This document shows, one piece after another, positions 36,336 through 47,306 of a stretch of 64,000 nucleotides of DNA. Below the pieces are notes generated by a model. That model searched no databases. It was not told where the DNA came from and worked only from the letters and a program-made list of their open reading frames with translations. Both the position numbers and the translations under genes were made by a program. The DNA is taken from assembly GCF_001514145.1 (NCBI RefSeq), contig NZ_KQ948657.1, forward strand, positions 248,001-312,000, given 5' to 3'. The stretch's first letter is position 1. Each line of letters starts with the position of its first letter. This stretch comes from Streptomyces canus. Its GTDB lineage: Bacteria > Actinomycetota > Actinomycetes > Streptomycetales > Streptomycetaceae.

Positions 36336-37370
36336 ATGACCGAGCATCATCATCTGCCGTCCGAACTCGAAGTCCCCTCCGAGGCCCCCGACCGCAACCT
36401 CGCCCTGGAACTCGTCAGGGTGACCGAAGCCGCCGCGATGGCCGCGGGCCGCTGGGTGGGCCGGGGCGAGAAGAACGGCGCCGACGGCGCCGCGGTGCGC
36501 GCCATGCGGTCCCTCGTCTCCACCGTGTCGATGAACGGCGTCGTCGTCATCGGTGAGGGCGAGAAGGACGAGGCCCCGATGCTCTTCAACGGAGAGCGCG
36601 TGGGCGACGGGACCGGCCCCGAGTGCGACATCGCCGTCGATCCGATCGACGGGACCACGCTGACGGCCAAGGGCATGCCGAACGCGATCGCCGTACTGGC
36701 CGCGGCGGACCGCGGGTCGATGTTCGACCCGTCCGCCGTGTTCTACATGGACAAACTGGTCACCGGTCCCGAGGCCGCGGACTTCGTCGACATCAACGCG
36801 CCGGTCTCCGTGAACATCCGGCGGGTCGCCAAGGCCAAGCGGTCCACTCCGGAGGACGTGACCGTGGTCATCCTCGACCGGCCCCGGCACGAAGGGATCA
36901 TCAAGGAGATCCGGGAGGCCGGGGCGCGGATCAAGCTGATCTCCGACGGCGACGTGGCGGGGTCGATCTACGCGCTGCGCGAAGGCACCGGCGTCGACAT
37001 GCTGCTGGGCATCGGCGGTACGCCCGAGGGGATCATCTCCGCCTGTGCCGTGAAGTGCCTCGGGGGGACGATCCAGGGCAAGCTGTGGCCGAAGGACGAC
37101 GAGGAGCGGGCGCGGGCGATCGACGCAGGGCACGATCTGGACCGGGTGCTCATGACGGACGACCTGGTGTCCGGGGAGAACGTGTTCTTCGTGGCCACCG
37201 GGATCACCGATGGTGAGCTGCTGCGTGGTGTGCGGTACCGGTCGGAGACCGCGACGACCGACTCGATCGTGATGCGGTCGAAGTCGGGGACGGTTCGGCG
37301 GATCGACTCCGAGCACCGGCTCAGCAAGCTGCGGGCCTACAGCGCGATCGACTTCGACCGCGCGAAGTAA
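36336..37370 (+). CDS. glpX: Class II fructose-1,6-bisphosphatase
   Basis: 344 residues. Metal and phosphate sites are visible: [28 protein letters not shown] (the lithium-sensitive phosphatase motif), [31 protein letters not shown] and [11 protein letters not shown]. GlpX converts fructose 1,6-bisphosphate to fructose 6-phosphate and is the main gluconeogenic FBPase in actinobacteria, consistent with a lifestyle including growth on C4 acids processed by the SDH and fumarases in the same window. It is followed by a strong terminator. Confidence 0.97.
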   Translation: MTEHHHLPSELEVPSEAPDRNLALELVRVTEAAAMAAGRWVGRGEKNGADGAAVRAMRSLVSTVSMNGVVVIGEGEKDEAPMLFNGERVGDGTGPECDIAVDPIDGTTLTAKGMPNAIAVLAAADRGSMFDPSAVFYMDKLVTGPEAADFVDINAPVSVNIRRVAKAKRSTPEDVTVVILDRPRHEGIIKEIREAGARIKLISDGDVAGSIYALREGTGVDMLLGIGGTPEGIISACAVKCLGGTIQGKLWPKDDEERARAIDAGHDLDRVLMTDDLVSGENVFFVATGITDGELLRGVRYRSETATTDSIVMRSKSGTVRRIDSEHRLSKLRAYSAIDFDRAK

Positions 37371-37401
37371 CTCGCGCCGAAGTACTCGCACCCAAGTAAG
37401 G

Positions 37402-37433
37402 GGGCGCCCCCGGTGCGGAGGGGGCGCCCTTTT
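37402..37433. terminator. Rho-independent terminator after glpX
   Basis: GGGCGCCCCC (37402-37411) and GGGGGCGCCC (37420-37429) form a perfect 10-bp stem, 8-base loop, then TTTT. It lies between the convergent glpX and whiB-like genes. Confidence 0.9.
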
Positions 37434-37447
37434 CGTGTGTCGGGCCG

Positions 37448-37822
37448 TCAGCCCGCCTGGGCTATCCGCGCCGCCCTCGCCGCCTTCTGCAGTTCCAGGT
37501 CGCGGCGGCGCCTGCGGGCCAGGACCACCCGGCGTTCCGCTGCGGTGAGGCCGCCCCAGACGCCGTAGGGCTCGGGTTGGAGCAGGGCGTGTTCGCGGCA
37601 CTCGACCATGACGGGACAGCGGGCACAGACGCGTTTCGCGGCCTCCTCGCGGGAGAGCCTGGCGGCGGTGGGTTCCTTGGACGGGGCGAAGAACAGGCCG
37701 GCCTCGTCGCGCCGGCACACCGCCTCGGTGTGCCATGGAGCGTCTTGGTCCCTGTCCCGCACTGGCACCCGCTGGGCCGGAACGGCAGCTACCTGCAGGG
37801 ACGAATGCGGCGGTTGCAGCAC
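37448..37822 (-). CDS. wblI: WhiB-like iron-sulfur regulator (WblI type)
   Basis: 124 residues from a GTG six bases after AGGAG. Four cysteines, Cys36, Cys66, Cys69 and Cys75 (VCRRDE...VCARCPVMVECRE), can hold a [4Fe-4S] cluster. GVWGGLT (87-93) and a very basic C-terminus (LARRRRRDLELQ) complete the Wbl pattern. Such proteins bind region 4 of the vegetative sigma factor and control development, redox response or antibiotic production. The symbol rests on its location next to glpX, as in Streptomyces coelicolor, rather than on a full comparison. Confidence 0.85.
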   Translation of the reverse strand: MLQPPHSSLQVAAVPAQRVPVRDRDQDAPWHTEAVCRRDEAGLFFAPSKEPTAARLSREEAAKRVCARCPVMVECREHALLQPEPYGVWGGLTAAERRVVLARRRRRDLELQKAARAARIAQAG

Positions 37823-37996
37823 GGTCTACTCCTGACGACGGCTTCGCGAGCGAGAGACGATGCAGCAAGCCCTACCCGCTGTGCGCGCGCCTATGCACTG
37901 AGTCCCGAACCGCTGGATTGCGGGCGGTCGCGTGCGCTTCCCGGAGCCCACCACGGGCCGATCCGTTCTCTTCGGATGCGCCCGGATTCACAACCG

Positions 37997-38713
37997 TCAA
38001 CGATCCAGGTGTTTGCGCAAACTCTTGTCGACCTTGCGATCGACCGCGCGCTGCACCCGGTCGAGGATGTCCGCGACGAGCTTGCCCCGCTTCGGCTTCG
38101 CGTCGACACTGCCGAGGACGGCCCAGCCGTCGACGTACACCACGGGCGCGTCCTGCTCGGCCGAGTCGAGCGTGTCCACCTGGAAGTCGCCCAGGACACC
38201 GACTCCCGCGCCGCGCAGCGAGATGTTCTCTGGGACGCGCACCTCGACGCTGCCGCAGAACGAGAACGCCTTGATCACGACCTGGCGGTACTCGAAGATC
38301 GCCTCACTGAGGTCGATCTCCACGCTGCCGAAGATCGCGTAGGCGTGGATACGACGGCCCGCGCGCCAGCGGCCCTTACGGACGGCGGCGCTCAGGACCG
38401 CCACCACGTTGTCGTCGGGGTCGTGGGGTATCGCGTCGGTCGGGCGGTTCGGGGCCGGGGACCAGGCCGGGGCGGCACGGCGCTCGTGGGCCGCCGGCAG
38501 GTCCCGTATGAAGACCTCCAGCTCGCCCACCGTCTTGGCGCTCAGCACCCCCTCGACCCGCTCCTCGTGCTCGTCCGCGGTGAGGCGGCCCTCGGCGAGG
38601 GCCTCGCGCAGGATGTCGGCGATGCGGTCGCGGTCGGCGTCCGAGGCACGCAGGTCGGCCGGCGCGGGTGCGGGGTCCGCGTGCTTCTGAAGGTCGGGCT
38701 TCTGAAGGTCCAC
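37997..38713 (-). CDS. DUF1707 and LiaF-like C-terminal domain protein
   Basis: 238 residues from a GTG start. Residues about 20-72 are a DUF1707 (SHOCT-like) module: LRASDADRDRIADILREALA, EGRLTADEHEERVEGVLSAK. Residues about 105-210 form a repeat-strand domain (AIFGSVEIDLSEAI, FCGSVEVRVPENI, VLGDFQVDTLDSA, AVLGSVDAKP) resembling the C-terminal domain of LiaF/cell-wall-antibiotic response proteins. No membrane helix is evident. It may sense envelope stress, but the function is unproven. Confidence 0.8.
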   Translation of the reverse strand: MDLQKPDLQKHADPAPAPADLRASDADRDRIADILREALAEGRLTADEHEERVEGVLSAKTVGELEVFIRDLPAAHERRAAPAWSPAPNRPTDAIPHDPDDNVVAVLSAAVRKGRWRAGRRIHAYAIFGSVEIDLSEAIFEYRQVVIKAFSFCGSVEVRVPENISLRGAGVGVLGDFQVDTLDSAEQDAPVVYVDGWAVLGSVDAKPKRGKLVADILDRVQRAVDRKVDKSLRKHLDR

Positions 38714-38879
38714 GGCAGCAGCGTACCGAAACGCGATAGATCGCGACTAGGCCTGTGGACAACTCTTGGTCAACCAACTGAGCCTTACCTCACAAGCTCC
38801 CGTCCTTGGACAGGTTCTACGCTGGTGAGGCCCGCCAACGGAGGTGGGTGGCCGTCTTTCGAGTGAGGAATGGGCTGAG

Positions 38880-40550
<1,671 letters not shown>

Positions 40551-40716
40551 GTCGCCGTCAGGGGCCGCGTCAGGCAACGATCGCCTCGCGGCTTCGGCCT
40601 GGTCGGCGAGCGCTCTTTGCCGCGCCCGGCGCCATGGCAGCGCCTGCCGCGGCAGTCAGGATCTGGACGACGCCGGATCCGCTGCCCGGCGACCGGCGGC
40701 CCCGGTAAAAGTGTCC

Positions 40717-40744
40717 AGACCCCTCGGCGGACGCCGGGGGGTCT
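40717..40744. terminator. Hairpin between fumarase and epoxide hydrolase genes
   Basis: AGACCCCTCGGCG (40717-40729) pairs with CGCCGGGGGGTCT (40732-40744) over 13 positions including one T-G wobble. It lies between convergent genes and immediately before the epoxide hydrolase stop; on the minus strand GGACACTTTT follows. Likely a bidirectional terminator. The rest of the 204-bp gap shows only short GC palindromes. Confidence 0.6.
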
Positions 40745-40754
40745 GTTGCTGCGT

Positions 40755-41927
40755 TCACCGGTTGGCGGTCAGCACTGCGGTGAGGCCCTCCTGCAGGTCC
40801 TTGACGAAATACCCGGGAACCTCCAGCGACGGGAAGTGTCCCCCGGCTTCGGGCGACCTCCATCGGACGATCTGTCGGTACCGCTCCTGTGCCCAGGGGC
40901 GCGGAGACTTCTCGATGTCGCGGGGATACATGGTGATGGCTGACGGGACGTCGACCCGAAGGTCGGGGTCCAGCGAGTTGTGGCTTTCGTAGTAGATGCG
41001 GGCCGCCGATGCGCCGGTCCGCGTCAGCCAGTACAGGGTGACGTCGTCAAGGACCCTGTCCATGGACATCGTCTCGAACGGGCTGTCCTCGGTGTCCGAC
41101 CACTCGGCGAACTTGTCGAGGATCCAGGCGAGAAGCCCGATCGGTGAGTCGACGAGCGAGTAGCCGATGGTCTGCGGTCGGGTCGCCTGCTGCTTCGCGT
41201 ACGCCGCTCGGTGGCGCCAGAAGTCGCGGGTTTCCTCGGTCCACTTGCGCTCGACCGCCGTCAGCCCGTCCGTGGTCAGCCCGGGCGGCGCCTCCGCGAA
41301 CAACGTGTGGATGCCGAGAACCTGCTCCGGGAATCTGCCGCCGAGAACCGTGGTGATATTGCCTCCCCAATCGCCGCCGTGGGCCACGAACTTGCTGTAG
41401 CCGAGCCTTCCCATCAGTTCCACCCACGCGGCCGCGATCTTTTCGGTCCCCCACCCGGTGGTGGCCGGTTTGTCGCTGTAACCGAAGCCCGGTAGCGATG
41501 GGACGACGACGTGGAACGCCGGCGCGTCCGCGTCTTTCGGATCTGCCAGCTCGTCCACGACATCGACGAACTCCGCGATGCTGCCCGGCCAGCCGTGCGT
41601 CAGGATCAGAGGAGTGGCATCCGCGCGCGCGGATCGGCGGTGCAGGAAGTGGATTCCCAGATCATCAATGGTCGTGCGGAACTGGCCGATTCGGTCGAGG
41701 CGCTCTTCGAACGACCGCCAGTCGTACCCGGTGCGCCAGTAGTTCACGACGTCGACGAGGTCGGCGAGCGGAACGCCCTGTTCCCATCGGCGACGGCCGG
41801 GCGCGGCTCGAGGGACCGTCTCGGCCTCCGGTAGTCGCGCGGCGGCCAGTCGCGCGCGCAGGTCGTCGAGGTCGGCGTCGGTTGCGCGGGCTTCACATGC
41901 TTGCACGGCGCTGGTCGGACGGGACAT
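40755..41927 (-). CDS. Epoxide hydrolase, alpha/beta-hydrolase fold with N-terminal lid domain
   Basis: 390 residues. The N-terminal epoxide-hydrolase domain (about 15-105) contains LVDVVNYWRTGYDWRSFEER and precedes the core oxyanion motif LTHGWPGS (109-116). The nucleophile is Asp186 in AHGGDWGGN, as expected for epoxide hydrolases rather than esterases (Ser). The late His is in EAGGHFPSLE. The family opens epoxides to diols by a covalent ester intermediate; the substrate is unknown. It is divergent from a CGNR regulator with two matching palindromes between them. Confidence 0.9.
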   Translation of the reverse strand: MSRPTSAVQACEARATDADLDDLRARLAAARLPEAETVPRAAPGRRRWEQGVPLADLVDVVNYWRTGYDWRSFEERLDRIGQFRTTIDDLGIHFLHRRSARADATPLILTHGWPGSIAEFVDVVDELADPKDADAPAFHVVVPSLPGFGYSDKPATTGWGTEKIAAAWVELMGRLGYSKFVAHGGDWGGNITTVLGGRFPEQVLGIHTLFAEAPPGLTTDGLTAVERKWTEETRDFWRHRAAYAKQQATRPQTIGYSLVDSPIGLLAWILDKFAEWSDTEDSPFETMSMDRVLDDVTLYWLTRTGASAARIYYESHNSLDPDLRVDVPSAITMYPRDIEKSPRPWAQERYRQIVRWRSPEAGGHFPSLEVPGYFVKDLQEGLTAVLTANR

Positions 41928-41945
41928 GAGACCTCCTGGCCATCG

Positions 41946-41968
41946 TGGAACCGTCTAAGACGGTTCCA
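41946..41968. promoter_or_regulatory. Operator candidate 1: perfect palindrome with CTAAG centre
   Basis: Arms TGGAACCGTCT and AGACGGTTCCA (11 bp, perfect) flank a single A. The site lies 19 bp upstream of the epoxide hydrolase start codon, where a bound protein would block its promoter or ribosome loading region. Site 2 at 41993-42015 shares the plan. Confidence 0.75.
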
Positions 41969-41992
41969 GCGTGACATGTCTTCCTGCCGGTG

Positions 41993-42015
41993 AGCAACCA
42001 GCTAAGGTGGTTCCA
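41993..42015. promoter_or_regulatory. Operator candidate 2: related palindrome at the CGNR gene start
   Basis: AACCAG-CTAAG-GTGGTT(CCA) repeats the CTAAG centre and the GGTTCCA right arm of site 1 at a centre-to-centre distance of 47 bp. The right edge touches the ATG of the CGNR gene, overlapping its AAGGTGG ribosome site. Together the two sites suggest autoregulation and control of the divergent hydrolase. Confidence 0.65.
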
Positions 42016-42590
42016 TGCGCGCCGACTTCCCTGACTTCCGCCTCGGCAAGGTGCTGGCGACCAGCTTCACGGGGACTCTGTCGGAGCGTCATGGCGACGC
42101 TGTGGAGCGCATTCCCACGCCGCACCGACTCGTCGACTGGCTGGCGGTGAACGGCCTCGCCGTGGACTCCTGCACCCCTGCCCAGCTCGACCTCGCCCGG
42201 GAACTGCGGGAGTCGATCCACGCCGCCGCGACAGCGGCCGCGATCCGGGACACGCTCCCCGCGCCTGCCGTCCAGGTCATCAACGACCGCAGCGTTCAGG
42301 GTCGGGCCGCGGCGATCCTGACGCCCGAGGGCGAGCGGCGATGGCGGCTCAGCTCGGCCTCCCGTGTGGAAGACGCCCTCGGCGTGATCGCCGCCGACGC
42401 GATCAGCATCATCGCGGGCGAACGAGACGGAAAACTGGCCCTGTGCGCCTCGCCGACCTGCCAAGCCGCCTTCTTCGACACCAGCCAGAGCCGCACCCGC
42501 AAATGGTGTGACATGAACACATGCGGGAATCGTCAGAAGAAGGCGCGCTTCAACGCCAACCACCGAAAAAGCACCAGATCAGCGGAGTGA
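42015..42590 (+). CDS. ABATE-domain / CGNR zinc-finger regulator
   Basis: 191 residues. The N-terminal stress-response ABATE domain spans about 1-130 (DFRLGKVLATSFTGTLSERH, VDWLAVNGL). The C-terminal zinc finger uses Cys144, Cys149, Cys165 and Cys170, ending in the diagnostic CGNR (170-173) followed by QKKARFNANHRK. The family is common in actinobacteria and is thought to bind DNA. The divergent epoxide hydrolase and the paired palindromes make it the likely local regulator. Confidence 0.9.
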   Translation: MRADFPDFRLGKVLATSFTGTLSERHGDAVERIPTPHRLVDWLAVNGLAVDSCTPAQLDLARELRESIHAAATAAAIRDTLPAPAVQVINDRSVQGRAAAILTPEGERRWRLSSASRVEDALGVIAADAISIIAGERDGKLALCASPTCQAAFFDTSQSRTRKWCDMNTCGNRQKKARFNANHRKSTRSAE

Positions 42591-42661
42591 TCGGTCCAAC
42601 GACCTGCGGCAGGAATAGCCCCGGCGGTCACGGACGCTGACCACGACGGAGGTGATCGGCA

Positions 42662-44065
42662 GTGGCCGACGAGCAACAGGAACAGGCGTTTCGCATCGAG
42701 CACGACTCCATGGGCGAGGTCCGTGTCCCGGTGGACGCCAGGTGGCGGGCCCAGACCCAGCGGGCCGTGGAGAACTTCCCCATCTCCGGGCAGCGGATCG
42801 AACGGGCGCACATCGAGGCCCTCGCCCGGATCAAGGGGGCGGCCGCGAAGGTGAACGCGCGGCTGGGCGTGCTCGACAAGGACGTCGCGGAGGCGATCCA
42901 GGAGGCGGCCGACGAGGTGGCCCGCGGGAACTGGGACGCGCACTTCCCCGTCGACGTCTTCCAGACCGGGTCCGGCACCTCCTCCAACATGAACACCAAC
43001 GAGGTCATCGCGACGCTGGCGACCGAGCGGCTCGGCCGTGACGTGCACCCCAACGACCACGTCAACGCCTCCCAGTCGTCCAACGACGTCTTCCCCTCCT
43101 CCATCCACATCGCCGCCACCGCCGCCGTCACCCGGGATCTGATCCCCGCCCTCGACCATCTCGCCACGGCCCTCGCCCGCAAGTCCGAGGAGTTCGCCGA
43201 TGTCGTGAAGTCCGGGCGGACCCATCTCATGGACGCCACCCCGGTGACCCTGGGTCAGGAGTTCGGGGGGTACGCGGCACAGGTGCGGTACGGCATCGAG
43301 CGGCTGCAGGCCTCTCTTCCCCGGCTCGCCGAACTGCCGTTGGGCGGCACCGCGGTCGGCACCGGCATCAACACCCCGCCCGGTTTCTCCGCCGCCGTCA
43401 TCGAGGAGGTCGCCCGCACCACCGGGCTGCCGCTCACCGAGGCGCGGGACCACTTCGAGGCGCAGGGCGCCCGGGACGGGATCGTCGAGACCAGCGGGCA
43501 GCTCAGGACCATCGCGGTCGGCCTGACGAAGATCGCGAATGATCTGCGGTGGATGTCCTCCGGACCCAGGACCGGGCTCGCGGAGATCTCCCTGCCCGAC
43601 CTGCAGCCCGGTTCGTCGATCATGCCCGGCAAGGTCAACCCCGTGATCCCGGAGGCCGTCCTCATGGTCGCCGCCCAGGTCGTCGGGAACGACGCGACCG
43701 TCGCCACCGCCGGTGCGGCCGGCAACTTCGAGCTCAACGTCATGCTGCCGGTCATCGCCAAGAACGTCCTGGAGTCGGTCCGGCTGCTCGCCAACGTCTC
43801 CCGGCTGCTGGCCGACCGGACCGTCGACGGGATCGTCGCGCACCGCGAACGCGCCCGGGAGTACGCCGAGTCCTCGCCCTCCGTGGTCACCCCGCTCAAC
43901 AGGTACATCGGGTACGAGGAGGCCGCGAAGGTCGCCAAGAAGGCCCTCGCGGAGCTGAAGACGATCCGCCAGGTCGTGCTGGAGAGCGGCTATGTCGAAC
44001 GCGGCGATCTCACGGTGGAGCAGCTCGACGAGGCGCTGGATGTCCTGCGGATGACACGGCCGTAA
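42662..44065 (+). CDS. fumC: Class II fumarate hydratase
   Basis: 467 residues from a GTG behind GGAGGTGATC. Family motifs are [39 protein letters not shown] and the fumarase/aspartase signature [12 protein letters not shown] (about 320-331). It is the iron-free, stable tetrameric fumarase of the TCA cycle. Its presence next to an iron-sulfur fumarase gives the cell an oxygen-tolerant alternative. Confidence 0.97.
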   Translation: MADEQQEQAFRIEHDSMGEVRVPVDARWRAQTQRAVENFPISGQRIERAHIEALARIKGAAAKVNARLGVLDKDVAEAIQEAADEVARGNWDAHFPVDVFQTGSGTSSNMNTNEVIATLATERLGRDVHPNDHVNASQSSNDVFPSSIHIAATAAVTRDLIPALDHLATALARKSEEFADVVKSGRTHLMDATPVTLGQEFGGYAAQVRYGIERLQASLPRLAELPLGGTAVGTGINTPPGFSAAVIEEVARTTGLPLTEARDHFEAQGARDGIVETSGQLRTIAVGLTKIANDLRWMSSGPRTGLAEISLPDLQPGSSIMPGKVNPVIPEAVLMVAAQVVGNDATVATAGAAGNFELNVMLPVIAKNVLESVRLLANVSRLLADRTVDGIVAHRERAREYAESSPSVVTPLNRYIGYEEAAKVAKKALAELKTIRQVVLESGYVERGDLTVEQLDEALDVLRMTRP

Positions 44066-44137
44066 CCTTTCCCCGCCCCGGGGTGAACCGTGACGCGCAC
44101 CGCAGCGTCGTATGCCTATGGCACCTAATATCTGGTC

Positions 44138-44830
44138 ATGGCAGACGGTGGAGCGGTGAGAGCGGTGGAAGCGGGTACGACGGCGCACTTCTGGGAGCCC
44201 GGGAGTCAGATCCTGTGGCGCTACCGGGAGAACGCCGGCGCGCACGTGCACATCGCCCGTCCGGTCACCGTCGTACGCGATGACGAGGACCTGCTCGCCG
44301 TGTGGCTGGCACCGGGCACCGAGTGTGTGAAGCCGGTGCTGGCCGACGGCACGTCGGTGCATGCCGAGCCGTTGGAGTCGCGGTACACCAAGCCGCGTTC
44401 CGTGCAGCGGGACCGCTGGTTCGGCACCGGGGTGCTGAAGCTGGCGCGGCCGGGGCTGCCGTGGTCGGTGTGGCTGTTCTGGGAACCGGGCTGGCGGTTC
44501 AAGAACTGGTATGTGAACCTCGAGGAGCCGCTGGCGCGGTGGGCCGGTGGGGTGGACTCCGAGGATCACTTCCTGGACATCACCGTGGATCCGGACCGCG
44601 GTTGGCAGTGGCGCGACGAGGACGAGTTCGCGCAGGCCCAGCAGGACGGGCTGATGGGCCCGGACCTGGCCGAACGGGTCAGGGAGGCGGGGCGGTCCGC
44701 GGTGGAGGTGATCCGTGCCTGGGGCCCGCCGTTCTCGGACGGCTGGCCCGACTGGCGGCCCGATCCGTCCTGGACTGTGCCGCTTCTTCCGGAAGACTGG
44801 GACCGTATGCCCGCGCACTTGTCCTCATGA
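44138..44830 (+). CDS. DUF402 (FomD-like) protein
   Basis: 230 residues. The DUF402 core runs about 45-190: HIARPVTVVRDDEDLLAVW, WSVWLFWEPGWRFKNWYVNL, DSEDHFLDITVDPDRGWQWR and DEDEFAQAQQDG. The acidic residues in FLDITVDPD and the DEDEF segment match the metal-binding region of FomD-type nucleotide hydrolases. Substrate unknown; the C-terminus is Trp/Pro-rich. Confidence 0.85.
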   Translation: MADGGAVRAVEAGTTAHFWEPGSQILWRYRENAGAHVHIARPVTVVRDDEDLLAVWLAPGTECVKPVLADGTSVHAEPLESRYTKPRSVQRDRWFGTGVLKLARPGLPWSVWLFWEPGWRFKNWYVNLEEPLARWAGGVDSEDHFLDITVDPDRGWQWRDEDEFAQAQQDGLMGPDLAERVREAGRSAVEVIRAWGPPFSDGWPDWRPDPSWTVPLLPEDWDRMPAHLSS

Positions 44831-45035
44831 GACCCTTGATGCGCCCCCGGGCTGCAAACGTAGGATCGTCCTCCGCAAGAGTGCGCAGCGGCAACTACCG
44901 GAGCGGGCACTGGGCTTGACCGATCGTCACCGAGGGGCGGCAGGACGTGAGCGTGGGGTATGAGGGCAACACGGTTACGGGCCGCGGAAAGTTGACCAAA
45001 AACGCAGGAACAGCCCCTGACCACGCGGGAATTCC

Positions 45036-45061
45036 GTTCCTGGGACACGTATTCCGGGTAT
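45036..45061 (+). promoter_or_regulatory. Sigma-B-like promoter for the second SpoIIE-type phosphatase
   Basis: GTTCCT (45036-45041), 14 bp, GGGTAT (45056-45061). The -10 GGGTAT and a GTT-initial -35 at 13-15 bp agree well with the sigma-B family consensus. It sits 22 bp before the first possible start codon of a gene that itself belongs to sigma-factor partner switching. The 253-bp gap 44831-45083 shows nothing else clear. Confidence 0.55.
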
Positions 45062-45083
45062 CGGGATTTCGGCGGGACCAACT

Positions 45084-47246
45084 GTGCGCACGGCGTGCAG
45101 CCCCGGACGGACGGATTCGACACGCGTGACGGAGCACCCGACCTCCTTCGAACGCCCTCAGCCGGGCGTCGACCCCACGGACCCCCGCGGGGCGCTCCTG
45201 CGTTCCCCGGCACCACCGTCCGCCCAGGGCGTCGAGGCGGCGACGGCTTTACCCGTCCAGGCCCGCTCCGGTGACCCCACGCCGGACGCGGCACCCGTCG
45301 TCGAGGGCAGCAGCGGTACGACCGGCAGGACCGGTAACCACAAGGACATGGGCATGAATCCGGCCGGTACCGGCCCCGAGCACTCCCAGCCGGCCGCCGC
45401 CGAGCAGGACACGCATCGTCCGCGGCCCGTACCCGAAGGCGTCCCGGTCCAGCCGGGCGCCGAGGAGGACCGGCCCCAGAGCGGCGAGGAACGCCGTACC
45501 GGACAGGGCTCGGTCCCCGGCCGGCCCACGCCCATGCGGCGGGACGGCGACCGGCTGCGCTTCGTGGGCGCGGCGACCCGCCGGATCGCCCGCGGCATCG
45601 ACCTGGACGAGATCGTGATGGGTCTGTGCCGGGCGACCGTGCCGACCTTCTCGGACGCGATCCTCGTCTATCTGCGCGACCCGCTGCCCGTCGGCGACGA
45701 GCGGCCCACCGGCCCCCTCGTGCTCCGGCTGCGGCGCAGCGACCGGATTCCGCAGCAGGAACGGGACCTTGAGGACGGCATCCTGCCGGTGCCGGTGCCG
45801 GAGAACCCGACCGAACTGGACGCCCTCGGCACCGAGCTGTGCGAGGTGCAGCCCGGCAGCGCGCTCGCCGAGGTGCTGCGCGGGGTGCGTCCGGTCTTCA
45901 CGGACACGCCCGCGGCCCGCGCCGCGCTGCCGGAGCTGCTCGGCGAGGGCGGCGAATTCGCCGTACCGACCGGCCGGCGGACGATCCTGGCCCCGCTGCG
46001 CGGCCGGCGCCGGGTCATCGGTGCCGCGCTGTTCCTGCGCCGCCCCGACCGCATCCCCTTCGACCCGGACGACCTGCTCGTCGCCGCCCAGCTCGCCACG
46101 CACAGCGCGCTGGGCATCGACAAGGCCGTTCTGTACGGCCGTGAGGCGTACATCGCCGACGAGTTGCAGCGCACCATGCTGCCCGAGACGCTCCCGCGGC
46201 CGACGGGAGTGCGGCTGGCGTCGCGCTATCTGCCCGCCGCCGAGACGGCCCGGGTGGGCGGTGACTGGTACGACGCGATCCCGCTGCCGGGCAGCCGGGT
46301 CGCCCTGGTCGTGGGTGATGTGATGGGCCACTCCATGACGTCCGCCGCGATCATGGGTCAGTTGCGGACCACGGCACAGACGCTGGCCGGGCTCGACCTG
46401 CCCCCGCAGGAGGTGCTGCACCACCTCGACGAGCAGGCGCAGCGGCTCGGCACGGACCGTATGGCGACCTGCCTCTACGCCGTCTACGACCCGGTGTCGC
46501 ACCGCATCACCATCGCCAACGCCGGTCATCCGCCACCGGTGCTGCTGCACCTGGGCGGCCGTGCCGAGGTGCTCCGGGTGCCGCCGGGCGCGCCGATCGG
46601 TGTCGGGGGCGTGGACTTCGAGGCCGTGGAGCTGGACGCGCCGGCCGGGGCGACGCTGTTGCTGTACACCGACGGGCTCGTCGAGTCCCGGCTGCGGGAC
46701 GTGTGGACCGGGATAGAGCAGTTGCGGGAGAAGCTCGCCGCGACCGCTCAGCTCACCGGGCCCGATCATCCGCCGCCGCTGGAGGCGTTGTGCGACGAGG
46801 TGCTCGACATGCTCGGGCCGGGCGACCGGGACGACGACATCGCGCTGCTCGCGGCCCGCTTCGACGGGATCGCGCCCAGTGATGTGGCGTACTGGTTCCT
46901 GGAGCCGGAGGACGCGGCGCCGGGACGTGCGCGGCGGCTCGCGCGGCGGGCGCTGTCCCGCTGGGGCATGGAGGATCTCACCGACTCCGTCGAGCTGTTG
47001 GTGAGTGAGGTCGTCACCAACGCGGTGCGGTACGCGACCCGGCCGGTGACGCTGCGGTTGCTGCGCACCGATGTGCTGCGGTGCGAGGTCGGGGACGATG
47101 TGCCGCAACTGCCGCGGCTGCGGCAGGCCCGGGCCACCGACGAGGGTGGGCGAGGGCTGTACCTCGTCAACCGGCTTGCCCGGCGGTGGGGAGCGACCCG
47201 GCTCAGCACCGGCAAGGTGGTGTGGTTCGAGCTCAACAGGAGCTGA
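45084..47246 (+). CDS. GAF-SpoIIE-type serine phosphatase with C-terminal HATPase domain
   Basis: 720 residues from the GTG at 45084, or 706 from a GTG at 45126 that has a slightly better site (GGACGGA); both starts are weakly supported. The first 150 residues are disordered and Pro/Glu/Gly-rich. A GAF-like domain spans about 165-345. The PP2C/SpoIIE domain spans about 360-590 (ARVGGDWYDAIPLPGSR, VVGDVMGHSMTSA, ANAGHPPPV, LYTDGLVESR, DDDIALLAARF). The C-terminal HATPase_c_2 domain has VSEVVTNAVRYATRP and EGGRGLYLVNRLA and ends GKVVWFELNR. Likely role: dephosphorylating an anti-anti-sigma factor in response to a signal sensed by GAF. A strong terminator follows. Confidence 0.9.
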   Translation: MRTACSPGRTDSTRVTEHPTSFERPQPGVDPTDPRGALLRSPAPPSAQGVEAATALPVQARSGDPTPDAAPVVEGSSGTTGRTGNHKDMGMNPAGTGPEHSQPAAAEQDTHRPRPVPEGVPVQPGAEEDRPQSGEERRTGQGSVPGRPTPMRRDGDRLRFVGAATRRIARGIDLDEIVMGLCRATVPTFSDAILVYLRDPLPVGDERPTGPLVLRLRRSDRIPQQERDLEDGILPVPVPENPTELDALGTELCEVQPGSALAEVLRGVRPVFTDTPAARAALPELLGEGGEFAVPTGRRTILAPLRGRRRVIGAALFLRRPDRIPFDPDDLLVAAQLATHSALGIDKAVLYGREAYIADELQRTMLPETLPRPTGVRLASRYLPAAETARVGGDWYDAIPLPGSRVALVVGDVMGHSMTSAAIMGQLRTTAQTLAGLDLPPQEVLHHLDEQAQRLGTDRMATCLYAVYDPVSHRITIANAGHPPPVLLHLGGRAEVLRVPPGAPIGVGGVDFEAVELDAPAGATLLLYTDGLVESRLRDVWTGIEQLREKLAATAQLTGPDHPPPLEALCDEVLDMLGPGDRDDDIALLAARFDGIAPSDVAYWFLEPEDAAPGRARRLARRALSRWGMEDLTDSVELLVSEVVTNAVRYATRPVTLRLLRTDVLRCEVGDDVPQLPRLRQARATDEGGRGLYLVNRLARRWGATRLSTGKVVWFELNRS

Positions 47247-47265
47247 CGCACCTCTGACATGCGAG

Positions 47266-47297
47266 AAGGGGCGCCCGGTGGTCACCGGGCGCCCCTT
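47266..47297. terminator. Rho-independent terminator between phosphatase and PBP genes
   Basis: AAGGGGCGCCCGGTG (47266-47280) pairs perfectly with CACCGGGCGCCCCTT (47283-47297), followed by TCTTGTT. It serves the convergent genes on both strands. Confidence 0.9.
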
Positions 47298-47306
47298 TCT
47301 TGTTCG

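Noticed and set aside
42533..44818. A 761-residue open frame antisense to fumC and the DUF402 gene
   Set aside because: High GC leaves long open frames opposite real genes. This one has no domain, a His/Pro/Arg/Gly-rich composition and covers two clear genes. The same applies to other antisense frames such as 652-1896, 33231-34931, 47418-49781 and 52330-53982.
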